Origin: Trichodesmium sp. MAG_R04
GTDB taxonomy: Bacteria; Cyanobacteriota; Cyanobacteriia; Cyanobacteriales; Microcoleaceae
Assembly: GCA_023356515.1 (NCBI GenBank)
Contig: JAKQYG010000200.1
Location: forward strand, 1 to 7,342
DNA length: 7,342 bases
Direction: 5' to 3'
Below are positions 1-6,553 of this stretch, piece after piece. Positions within the stretch are counted from its first letter, which is position 1. The number at the start of each line of letters is the position of its first letter. The notes under the pieces are model-generated. The model did no database searches. It was not told the origin of the DNA and worked only from the letters and a program-made list of their open reading frames with translations. The position numbers and the translations under genes were made by a program.

Positions 1-96
1 TTCCCATCTCATAATTAGTACCTGAGTCGTTAGGATTTAGTTTCAGTGCTTGATGATAGCAATTAATAGCATTTTCTACTGTTTAACTTCCATATA

Positions 97-153
97 AGAA
101 TTCATATCAACCTTGAAATTGTTCCAATTTTGATTTTTATCTGACCAAATTTC
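97..153 (-). repeat. Direct repeat copy B inside the TPR pseudogene
   Basis: This is the second copy (57 bp) of the repeat at 223-285. It is 6 bp (two codons) shorter in the variable middle. The shared left end reads AGAATTCAT on the plus strand. The TPR frame is lost just after this copy, near 76-85. Confidence 0.8.
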
Positions 154-222
154 CTGTTTGATTTCTGCTACACTTGGTTGATGACCATTCTGGTTTTTAA
201 TTTCTAATTTGGCTGAGATACG

Positions 223-285
223 AGAATTCATACTAACCTTGAAATTGTCATTATTCTGAGTTTTATTTTTATCTGACCAAATTTC
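223..285 (-). repeat. Direct repeat copy A inside the TPR pseudogene
   Basis: This 63-bp segment closely matches 97-153. Both read, on the minus strand, EIWSDKN followed by a short variable stretch and then NFKV.MNS. The GAAATTTGGTCAGAT end is identical in both copies and offset by 132 bp, a multiple of three, so the duplication keeps frame. It does not look like TPR sequence. Confidence 0.8.
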
Positions 286-587
286 TTCGGCTTTATAGTG
301 ATAAATAACTGCTTCATCTAGCCTTCCGAGGCATTTTAAAGCTACACTAAGATTATAGTAAACTGTACCTAAATTAGGATTTAATTCTATCGAGTTTTGA
401 TAACAAGATACTGCCTGAGTAATTTGCCCTTCTCTATACAATTTATTTCCTAAATTAAAATGGTCATTAGCATTGACTTCTTTTGCTCACAGGTAGTTTT
501 TGCTAATTCTAATTTTTTTTCCTTTAAGTATAATTCTGCTCGTTGATTTAATTGAGTAGCTATCTTTTCAAAGTTCACTTCTGACAT

Positions 588-801
588 TTTTTACCAACCT
601 TTTTAAGACAAATTGACGGCTTTGTTCCATGAAAGTAGCGATCGCTATCATCTGAATCCTTCTCTCAAAGTTTTCCTCAGTATCACGATTGGATAACTAG
701 AAGGAGAATTCTAGAATATTGGTTAAACTAAGGTAAAGTCAAAGGCTTAATCGACATAGGTCATTACCTGCTACGTTCCGAATTTCCTCGACTCTAATTG
801 T
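588..801. other. Intergenic spacer between TPR and Uma2 remnants
   Basis: I see no coding sequence in either strand of this 214-bp stretch. It contains one HIP1 palindrome at 638-645 and a small hairpin, CTAGAA (697-702) with TTCTAG (709-714) around a 6-nt loop. The hairpin has no following T-tract, so it is a weak terminator candidate at best. Confidence 0.5.
638..645. repeat. HIP1 octamer GCGATCGC
   Basis: This is an exact GCGATCGC inside a longer 12-bp palindrome, TAGCGATCGCTA (636-647). HIP1 is strongly over-represented in many cyanobacterial genomes, and four copies in this window are the main taxonomic clue. It sits about 50 bp upstream of the TPR start. Confidence 0.9.
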
Positions 802-1083
802 CTATGGCAAAAACATTTCTGTGAGGGATAAAGAAATTGATCGAAAATTCAGGGGATTAATTACTCCACTATCTGACAAAACAGTTTCTGATTTATAACC
901 TTTTGGCGTAGGATGCCGACAGATATAAGCTTGGTGATTACTTATATCTAAAATCCAATATTCGAGAATATTTGCTTTAGCATAAATAATTGCTTTTTCT
1001 TGCCTATCTATTCTTAAGTTCGTATCGGAGATTTCGATTAAAAAGAATATTTCCTTAGACTTTTGGTCATGGAAACAAACAAT
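802..1083 (-). pseudogene. Uma2/DUF820-type endonuclease, C-terminal remnant
   Basis: A 93-codon open stretch on the minus strand runs from just after an in-frame TAA (1086..1084) to TAG 804..802. It has no start codon near its beginning. The translation contains KEIFFLIEISDTNLRIDRQE, then EKAIIYAKANILEYWILDI, and ends SLTEMFLP. The order (hydrophobic strand, EISD, DR..K...YAKA.I.EYWI.D) matches the second half of Uma2/DUF820 proteins, a PD-(D/E)XK-like nuclease family very abundant in cyanobacteria and of poorly known role. Full-length members are normally roughly twice this size. The N-terminal half, with the substrate-facing helices and the first acidic residue, is not recognisable in any frame of 1084-1212. 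I conclude it is a truncated, probably inactive gene. Confidence 0.75.
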
Positions 1084-1212
1084 TTATTTTTCATTTATCC
1101 ATCTCCTACCCTGGGTTTTCTATTTTATTACTTTGCAAATTTTCCCTGCCTTTACTATTTTTATTTTCTCTCACACTTTCTGGAAATATGAAACTGAAAA
1201 GGAAAATTAACC
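1084..1212. other. Non-coding, T-rich leftover between two gene remnants
   Basis: No open frame or homology is visible. The plus strand is pyrimidine-rich. It occupies the place where the missing first half of the Uma2 gene should lie, so it may be decayed sequence or a deletion scar. A weak ribosome-binding-like AAAAGGAAAA lies at its right end, before the ATG at 1213. Confidence 0.45.
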
Positions 1213-1431
1213 ATGGTTGAAAACCTAATTCCCTATTTATCTATTGGTGCATATTTACTCCTAACTTTAATCATCGGAATTATTGGTTATCGTCGCCAAA
1301 AAAATATACCAGAAGATTACTTTCTAGCAGATAGAAAAATTGGTTCCATAGTTCTATTTTTGGTAAGTCTACAAAAAAACTTGCCCTACACCCTGAAAAA
1401 CAACCAACATTTGAGAAAAACACACCCATAA
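1213..1431 (+). pseudogene. Sodium:solute symporter (SSS family), N-terminal fragment
   Basis: The ORF encodes 72 aa. Residues 1-50 contain a first membrane helix (YLSIGAYLLLTLIIGIIGY) followed by RRQKN.PEDYFLADRKIGSIVLF. This matches the N-terminus of SSS-family Na+/solute symporters (putative panthothenate/proline/sugar-type permeases), in which an (E)DYFLA.R..G motif precedes the second helix. Intact members have about 450-600 residues and 11-14 helices. Here family resemblance stops at about 1362, and the remaining 22 residues are polar and unrelated, ending at TAA 1429-1431. The second helix is incomplete, so no transporter can be made. The GGAAAA just upstream of ATG 1213 could be the original ribosome binding site. 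I infer a gene truncated by deletion or rearrangement. The exact substrate cannot be told. Confidence 0.7.
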
Positions 1432-1512
1432 ACTACAAGTACTGTCTATAATATCTAAAATATCTAAAATAATTAAGAGCTCAAAATCTATTCAGTCCAA
1501 AAACTGGCCTTT
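1432..1512 (+). promoter_or_regulatory. Spacer upstream of smc with possible -10 box
   Basis: A perfect TATAAT lies at 1447-1452, about 60 bp before the smc ATG, but no convincing -35 is seen 16-18 bp upstream. It is overlapped by a tandem 9-bp repeat TATCTAAAA at 1452-1460 and 1461-1469. No Shine-Dalgarno sequence is evident before ATG 1513, which is common in cyanobacteria. Calling this the smc promoter is inference. Confidence 0.35.
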
Positions 1513-4500
1513 ATGGTTCATATTAAACGCTTGGAACTGACTAACTTTAAATCCTTCGGTGGCACAACTACAATTCCGTTGTTGCCTGGCTTTACTGTGG
1601 TTTCTGGACCGAATGGTTCTGGTAAATCCAATATTCTCGATGCACTTCTCTTTTGCCTAGGCCTCTCTACTTCCAAAGGTATGAGAGCTGAACGGCTCCC
1701 AGACTTGGTAAACAATAGATTAGCTGGACGTAAAACAGTTGAAACTATTGTTACTGTTACCTTTGATTTAGAAGACCTGTCAAATCAAAATAATGGCCAT
1801 AATCAACTTGGCTCACCACAGCCACAACTATCGGAAGTAGAAGAAAATGGAGCTCAGATTTCCGAAACTGAAGATTCTTTTGAAATAGCTAATTCTTTTG
1901 ATTCATTATTAGAGTGGAGTATTTCTCGTCGCCTTCGAGTTACTAAACAAGGTACTTATACTTCTACCTACTATATGAATAGTCAGCCATGTACTTTGAG
2001 TCAACTCCACGAACAACTAAATCAACTTCGGGTTTATTCTGAAGGATATAATGTAGTTCTTCAGGGTGATGTGACTGGTATTATTTCTATGAAGTCTCGC
2101 GAACGTCGGGAGATTATTGATGAATTGGCAGGTGTGGCTGAGTTTGACAGAAAAATTTCTTTGGCAAAGGAAAAGTTAGATTTGGTTAAGGAGCAAGAAG
2201 AAAAAAGTCGCATTGTAGAAAGGGAGCTCAAAAAACAATGTGACCGTCTTTCCCAAGATTGTGTAAAGGCTAAAAAATATCAAGAACTACGAGGTGAACT
2301 AGAAGAAAAAAGTCTCTGGCAAATAATACTTAAATGGCAAAATTTACAAAAACAGGAATGGAAGCTTAGGGAAAATATTGAGTCAGGCGATCGCTCTCTT
2401 GGTGAATTTAAGCAAAATAGTCAAGCTAAAGAAACTGAAATTACACAAGCTCAAACGGAACTAGACGAACTTAACGCTCAAGTAAAAGCTTTGGGAGAAG
2501 AAGAACTTTTAGCTTTACAGTCAACCCTCGCAACTCAAGAGGTGGAGTGTCGTCAACTTCAAAAAAAGTATAAAGAATTAGAAACTACCATTCAGCAGAC
2601 TAGAAGCAATTTTGGCCAACTAGAACAAGAAGTAGATGAACACCAGCAAAATTTAGAAGTATTCGCTACGGAAAAAGTAGTCCAAATTCAAAATGTCTCA
2701 TTTTTAGAAGCTACTAGTAAGGAAGCCCAAGAAATTCTTAATGAACAACGAGAGTCAGCTAGTGCTATTGCCGATACTGCTGAAGCTTGGGTAAAACAAC
2801 AAGCTCAACTGCATCATCAAATTGAAAATCTACAACAAACTCTCAACCCCCAACGAACTGAGCAAGCTAGAGTTAGGGAACGGGCTTACCAGTTAGAAAA
2901 GCAAATTCAAGAACAGCAAGAGTCTCTAAGAATTTCAGGAGTAGAAATTGAAAATAAAAATAACTACCATAAACAGGTAAAAGAGTCAAAAGAAATATCC
3001 CAGTATCAAGTAGAATCTTTAACAAAACAATTAGAGGCTGTAGAACAAGAGCTACAAATTCAGGAAGATACTCAAATTCGCTTATTACAAGAACAAAGAG
3101 ACAGACAAAGAAAACTTGATAAGCTAGAAGCCCAACAACAGGCAATTCAAGAAGCTACAGGTACTTATGCTACTAAAATGCTACAACAGTCTGGTATTTC
3201 TGGGATTTGTGGTTTAGTGGCACAACTAGGGAGAGTTGACTCTAAATATCAACTAGCTTTAGAAATTGCTGCTGGTGGCCGTCTAGGAAATATGATAGTT
3301 GAAAATGATGGGGTGGCAGCTTCTGGCATTGAATTTTTGAAACGACAAAGAGCTGGCCGGATGACATTTTTACCTTTGAATAAAATTAGACCTCCTGGGC
3401 TTAACCGGAATAATAGTTTACGTTGGGGAGCAGCTGGGTTTATAGATTATGCGGTAAATTTGATTGAGTGTGATCCCCGTTATCGAGATATTTTTGCTTA
3501 TGTGTTTGGTTCGACTGTGGTATTTGATGTTTTGGTGAATGCCCGTAAGTATTTGGGTCAATATCGGATAGTTACTCTGGATGGGGAAATATTGGAAAGT
3601 AGTGGGGCGATGACTGGTGGAAGTATGTCGCGCCGTTCGGGAAGCTTGCATTTTGGTACAGTTGATGGTGGTGACTTGACAGAAATGGGGGAAATGGAAA
3701 GTCATCGTCAACGTTTACAAGAAATAGATATGGTTCTGGAGCGATGTGTGGTTGAGATAGATCGCTTAAGAGAAAAGGTGAAAGAGCGATCGCAAGGTTT
3801 GATGGAAGGAAGGCAGTATTTTAGGGAAACCCAGCTAAAATTAGAACAAATTAAGGCAGAATTGCAAAGATTGACTAAACAATATGAGCAAGGACAAGAG
3901 CAACTAGAGAAAAATATTAAAGAACTAGCTCATGCTCAAACTCGCTTAGTATCCCTGGACCAAGAAATTCCAACTCAGGAAGTTCAATTAACTGAGTTAA
4001 GGGAAACTTTGGCTGAGTTAGAAAAATCTCATACTCATAGTGAATGGCAACAGATACAAGCTATGATCCGGTCTCAAGAGCTAGTTTTGCAAGAACAGGT
4101 AGCTAATTTGCGGACTGCTGAACAAAAACTACAGGATTTGGAAAATCAACAACAGCTCTTGCAGGAAAAGCTAGAAGCGGTTTCCCGTCGCCGTTTAGAA
4201 TATCAAGAGGAAGAATTAAAGGTTTCTGATACCATAAAAGAAGTAAATAGTCAAATTTTAGTTGTAAATGAGCAAATTGCCCAGACTAAATCAGGTATGA
4301 CCAAAGTAGAAGAAAGGTTGGGCACAGAGAAACAAAAACGAGACCAAGGTGAAGCTAATCTGCGGGAGCTATATTTGGCTAAACAAAAATTAGAATGGCA
4401 AATACAAAAATTACAGGAATCTCAAGAGGGACGTCGGGAACAATTAGTCCCTTTACAAATTCAGTTAGAAGAGCAGAAGGCAGAACTGCCTGACCCATTG

Positions 4501-5172
4501 CCAATAGTACCCGAGAAGATGAAAATGGGAGAGTTAGACAAGGAGGTGCGATCGCTACAGAAACAACTTCAAGCCCTAGAGCCTGTAAATATGTTGGCCC
4601 TCGAAGAATATGAACAAACTCAGAAACGACTAGAAGAATTAAGTCAAAAGTTAGCCACTCTGGAAGGAGAGCGGACAGAACTGTTGTTAAGAATAGAAAA
4701 CTTTGCTACCTTGAGACAGCGTTCATTTTTTGAAGCTTTTAATGCTGTGAACCAAAATTTTCAGACAATATTTGCTTCACTTTCTGAAGGAGATGGTTAT
4801 CTACAACTAGAGAACCAAGAAGATCCTCTTAGTGGTGGGTTAAATTTAGTAGCTCACCCCAAAGGTAAGCCAGTACAAAGATTGGCTTCTATGTCTGGAG
4901 GAGAAAAGTCTTTAACAGCCTTAAGCTTTATTTTTGCCCTACAACGTTATCGTCCATCTCCTTTTTATGCCTTTGATGAAGTAGATATGTTTTTAGACGG
5001 GGCAAATGTGGAGCGATTAGCTAAAATGATTAAACAACAGGGAGAACAAGCTCAGTTTATTGTGGTAAGTTTACGAAGGCCAATGATGGAATCATCAGAG
5101 CATACTATAGGGGTTACCCAGGCTAGAGGTGCTCATACCCAAGTTTTAGGTATAAAAATGACTAAACATTAG
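1513..5172 (+). CDS. smc: Chromosome segregation/condensation ATPase SMC
   Basis: This 1219-aa, full-length SMC protein dimerises through its hinge, binds and hydrolyses ATP between its heads, and with the ScpA/ScpB partners (not in this window) organises and segregates the nucleoid. Domains in order: N-terminal head with Walker A GPNGSGKS (residues 32-39), arginine finger region around R58, and Q-loop Gln184 in VVLQGDVT; first coiled coil about 205-555; hinge about 557-710, ending in SGAMTGGS (697-704); return coil about 715-1060 with LEPVNMLALEEYE at 1022-1034; C-terminal head with signature MSGGEKSLTALS (from 1127) and Walker B FYAFDEVD (DEVD 1155-1158). ATG 1513 fits because the family starts M(V)HIK. 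The coils are Gln/Glu-rich. A polar, low-complexity insert lies at residues 90-130 of the head. All catalytic motifs are present and there is no frameshift. Stop is TAG. Confidence 0.97.
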   Translation: MVHIKRLELTNFKSFGGTTTIPLLPGFTVVSGPNGSGKSNILDALLFCLGLSTSKGMRAERLPDLVNNRLAGRKTVETIVTVTFDLEDLSNQNNGHNQLGSPQPQLSEVEENGAQISETEDSFEIANSFDSLLEWSISRRLRVTKQGTYTSTYYMNSQPCTLSQLHEQLNQLRVYSEGYNVVLQGDVTGIISMKSRERREIIDELAGVAEFDRKISLAKEKLDLVKEQEEKSRIVERELKKQCDRLSQDCVKAKKYQELRGELEEKSLWQIILKWQNLQKQEWKLRENIESGDRSLGEFKQNSQAKETEITQAQTELDELNAQVKALGEEELLALQSTLATQEVECRQLQKKYKELETTIQQTRSNFGQLEQEVDEHQQNLEVFATEKVVQIQNVSFLEATSKEAQEILNEQRESASAIADTAEAWVKQQAQLHHQIENLQQTLNPQRTEQARVRERAYQLEKQIQEQQESLRISGVEIENKNNYHKQVKESKEISQYQVESLTKQLEAVEQELQIQEDTQIRLLQEQRDRQRKLDKLEAQQQAIQEATGTYATKMLQQSGISGICGLVAQLGRVDSKYQLALEIAAGGRLGNMIVENDGVAASGIEFLKRQRAGRMTFLPLNKIRPPGLNRNNSLRWGAAGFIDYAVNLIECDPRYRDIFAYVFGSTVVFDVLVNARKYLGQYRIVTLDGEILESSGAMTGGSMSRRSGSLHFGTVDGGDLTEMGEMESHRQRLQEIDMVLERCVVEIDRLREKVKERSQGLMEGRQYFRETQLKLEQIKAELQRLTKQYEQGQEQLEKNIKELAHAQTRLVSLDQEIPTQEVQLTELRETLAELEKSHTHSEWQQIQAMIRSQELVLQEQVANLRTAEQKLQDLENQQQLLQEKLEAVSRRRLEYQEEELKVSDTIKEVNSQILVVNEQIAQTKSGMTKVEERLGTEKQKRDQGEANLRELYLAKQKLEWQIQKLQESQEGRREQLVPLQIQLEEQKAELPDPLPIVPEKMKMGELDKEVRSLQKQLQALEPVNMLALEEYEQTQKRLEELSQKLATLEGERTELLLRIENFATLRQRSFFEAFNAVNQNFQTIFASLSEGDGYLQLENQEDPLSGGLNLVAHPKGKPVQRLASMSGGEKSLTALSFIFALQRYRPSPFYAFDEVDMFLDGANVERLAKMIKQQGEQAQFIVVSLRRPMMESSEHTIGVTQARGAHTQVLGIKMTKH
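2387..2394. repeat. HIP1 octamer GCGATCGC
   Basis: Exact copy inside smc, in the first coiled-coil region. Confidence 0.9.
3786..3793. repeat. HIP1 octamer GCGATCGC
   Basis: Exact copy inside smc, in the coil shortly after the hinge. Confidence 0.9.
4548..4555. repeat. HIP1 octamer GCGATCGC
   Basis: Exact copy inside smc, shortly before the LEPVN motif of the return coil. Confidence 0.9.
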
Positions 5173-5182
5173 ATATATTGGT

Positions 5183-5198
5183 CTTGCAAAACTGCAAG
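5183..5198 (+). terminator. Small hairpin just after smc
   Basis: CTTGCA pairs with TGCAAG around a 4-nt AAAC loop, 11 bp after the smc stop. The stem is only 6 bp and is followed by TCAATTTAAG rather than a clean T-run, so it is a weak terminator candidate or a chance palindrome. Confidence 0.3.
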
Positions 5199-5254
5199 TC
5201 AATTTAAGAAGGAGACGGAAGTTACAAACTCCTAAGGGATTAGCAACTGTTGGG

Positions 5255-5270
5255 TATAATCTGGTATAGT
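5255..5270 (+). promoter_or_regulatory. Candidate promoter for the PRC-barrel gene
   Basis: Two -10-like hexamers lie 10 bp apart: TATAAT at 5255-5260 and TATAGT at 5265-5270. The second is preceded by TGG, giving an extended -10 (TGGTATAGT). No clear -35 is present for either. They would give a leader of roughly 150 nt that carries the two tandem-repeat arrays. A further TATAAT at 5425-5430 overlaps the start codon and is too close to serve this gene with a normal leader. Confidence 0.4.
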
Positions 5271-5361
5271 ATATAGTGGTTACCCATTAATTATCTATTT
5301 TATGCTAATAGGACTCAAAACCAAACTGCAACAAAATAATCAGCTTTATCTCACTTTTGGC

Positions 5362-5382
5362 TTTTAACTTTTAACTTTTAAC
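5362..5382 (+). repeat. Tandem heptamer TTTTAAC x3
   Basis: There are three perfect, head-to-tail copies of TTTTAAC. Short tandemly repeated heptamers in intergenic DNA are a known cyanobacterial feature (STRR sequences). Copy number may vary between strains. Confidence 0.85.
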
Positions 5383-5385
5383 TTA

Positions 5386-5409
5386 TTATTTAATTATTTA
5401 ATTATTTAA
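5386..5409 (+). repeat. Tandem octamer TTATTTAA x3
   Basis: There are three perfect copies of TTATTTAA, starting 3 bp after the heptamer array and ending 19 bp before the next start codon. All-AT sequence here would make the start region of the downstream gene easy to melt and little structured in mRNA. Confidence 0.85.
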
Positions 5410-5428
5410 GAATCGGGATTAGACTATA

Positions 5429-6532
5429 ATGACATCTGAAAAAATCCGTCAACGCTCCGGACTGTTAGGAACTCAAGTAATTACTCGTGATCAAGGTAAA
5501 CGCCTAGGAGTAGTAAGTCAATTATGGATAGATGTTGATAGACGGGAGGTAGTAGCTATTGGGTTACGGGACAATATATTGGCAGTGGCTGGGATACCTA
5601 AGTTTATGTTTCTCAAAAACATCCGTGAAATAGGTGATGTTATCTTAGTAGATAATGAGCAAGCAGTAGAAGAAGATATTGATACTGAAGCTTATAGTAG
5701 CCTAATAAATAGTGAAGTTTTGACAGAAAATGGTGATTTGTTAGGCCGAGTTCGAGATTTTAAGTTTGATACAAAAGATGGCAAAGTTTTGTCATTGATT
5801 ATTGCTTCTATTGGTATACCACAAATTCCAGACCAAATTATTAGCACTTATGAAATGCCTATTGATGAAATTGTCGCTAGTGGGCCTAATCGTCTAATTG
5901 TTTTTGAAGGTTCTGAAGAAAAACTACAACAGTTGACAGTAGGAGTATTAGAACGTCTGGGTTTAGCAGAAGCACCTTGGCAACGAGAGGAAGAAGGGTT
6001 ATATAATCTTCCTACTATAAGTCCTGATAAGCAATTAGGTCCAGGACAATTAGTGACCCGTGAACCTATTCGTACGGTAAAACGCTCTACTCAGGAAGCA
6101 CGGAATGAAAGCTGGGCTGAAATAGAGCCAATAGAACGTAGAGTAGTTGAACCAGAACCAGTTTATCGTAAGTATTATGAAGAGGACATAGCTCCTCCTC
6201 CGCGAAAGCTAGAAAGAGAACCAGTTTATGATGACTATTATGATTCAGAACCTGTTGCTTCCCCATCTCCATCTCGGGTAAGAGTTGAGCCTACTAATAA
6301 TGACTACTATGAGAAGGATAATTGGGATGATTCAGATGCTGGATATGATTATGAAGAGGATAGATACCAGAGGAAAGAGTATCAAGCAACTCCAGAGTAT
6401 GAATATGATGAGGAGATAGAGAAGGATGCTTGGGATGATGATGAGGGTTCAAGGCCTTATAAAGCAACCCGTGTGAATATTCCTCAGAAAACTAAGGTGC
6501 CAGAATATGAAGAGGAACCAGGTGGTTATTAA
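5429..6532 (+). CDS. Double PRC-barrel domain protein with acidic Tyr-rich tail
   Basis: The protein has 367 aa, with no signal peptide or membrane helix, so it is probably cytoplasmic. Residues about 9-80 form a first PRC-barrel (GLLGTQVITRDQGKRLGVVS, then WIDVDRREVVAIGLR). Residues about 92-165 form a second one (NSEVLTENGDLLGRVRDFKF, then DGKVLSLIIA). PRC-barrels are small beta-barrels found in the reaction-centre H subunit, in RimM, and in archaeal division proteins CdpB1/CdpB2; they mostly bind proteins or RNA. Residues about 200-367 are low-complexity, rich in Glu, Asp, Tyr and Pro, with repeats of an EPVY..YY type (243-250, 264-271, related DYY at 292-294) and two WDD motifs (299-301, 335-337); this part is probably disordered. 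ATG 5429 places the first barrel right at the N-terminus; only a weak GGG precedes it. It follows smc in the same direction after 256 bp. The specific function is unknown. Confidence 0.88.
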   Translation: MTSEKIRQRSGLLGTQVITRDQGKRLGVVSQLWIDVDRREVVAIGLRDNILAVAGIPKFMFLKNIREIGDVILVDNEQAVEEDIDTEAYSSLINSEVLTENGDLLGRVRDFKFDTKDGKVLSLIIASIGIPQIPDQIISTYEMPIDEIVASGPNRLIVFEGSEEKLQQLTVGVLERLGLAEAPWQREEEGLYNLPTISPDKQLGPGQLVTREPIRTVKRSTQEARNESWAEIEPIERRVVEPEPVYRKYYEEDIAPPPRKLEREPVYDDYYDSEPVASPSPSRVRVEPTNNDYYEKDNWDDSDAGYDYEEDRYQRKEYQATPEYEYDEEIEKDAWDDDEGSRPYKATRVNIPQKTKVPEYEEEPGGY

Positions 6533-6553
6533 GCAAATATTAGGCCATAAAGA

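Larger units (their letters stand above)
1..587 (-). pseudogene. TPR-repeat protein gene, broken by two frameshifts, running off left edge
   Basis: TPR proteins are helical scaffolds for protein-protein contacts; no specific partner can be read here. The reading starts at ATG 587..585 (MSEVNFEKIATQLNQRAELY) and this frame stops at 452..450 after 45 codons. From about 486 the TPR signal continues in another frame (EVNANDHFNLGNKLYREGQI, then a clear TPR unit ending in SIELNPN) down to TAG 78..76. From 82 to the left edge a third frame resumes TPR sequence (TVENAINCYHQALKLNPNDS). Each frame alone is too short; together they read as one TPR gene with frameshifts near 481-490 and 76-85. Joining TCEQ to AKEVNAND would need only four bases (a lost GCAA copy), which is inference. 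Between the second and third TPR segments lies a non-TPR stretch containing a duplicated EIWSDKN block. Sequencing error or programmed frameshifting is possible, but two breaks favour a pseudogene. Confidence 0.7.

Noticed and set aside
2873..3145. 90-codon hydrophobic minus-strand ORF inside smc
   Set aside because: It is antisense to Gln/Glu-rich coiled coil, whose complement automatically encodes Leu/Val/Phe, giving a false membrane-like protein.
3418..3711. 97-codon minus-strand ORF inside smc
   Set aside because: It lies wholly antisense to the conserved SMC hinge. Composition is Thr/Ile/His-rich without any domain, so it is a shadow frame.
5208..5235. AAGGAG ribosome-binding-like sequence with CTCCT downstream
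   Set aside because: No start codon follows at a usable distance, and the 5-bp AGGAG/CTCCT pairing is too short to call a structure.
5302..5367. 21-codon ORF (MLIGLKTKLQQ...) between smc and the PRC-barrel gene
   Set aside because: No ribosome binding site, no recognisable motif, and it ends in the tandem repeat. It is likely chance.
5362..5409. Tandem arrays considered as a CRISPR or replication iteron cluster
   Set aside because: Units are 7-8 bp with no spacers and only three copies each. No replication initiator gene or DnaA-box cluster is seen nearby.
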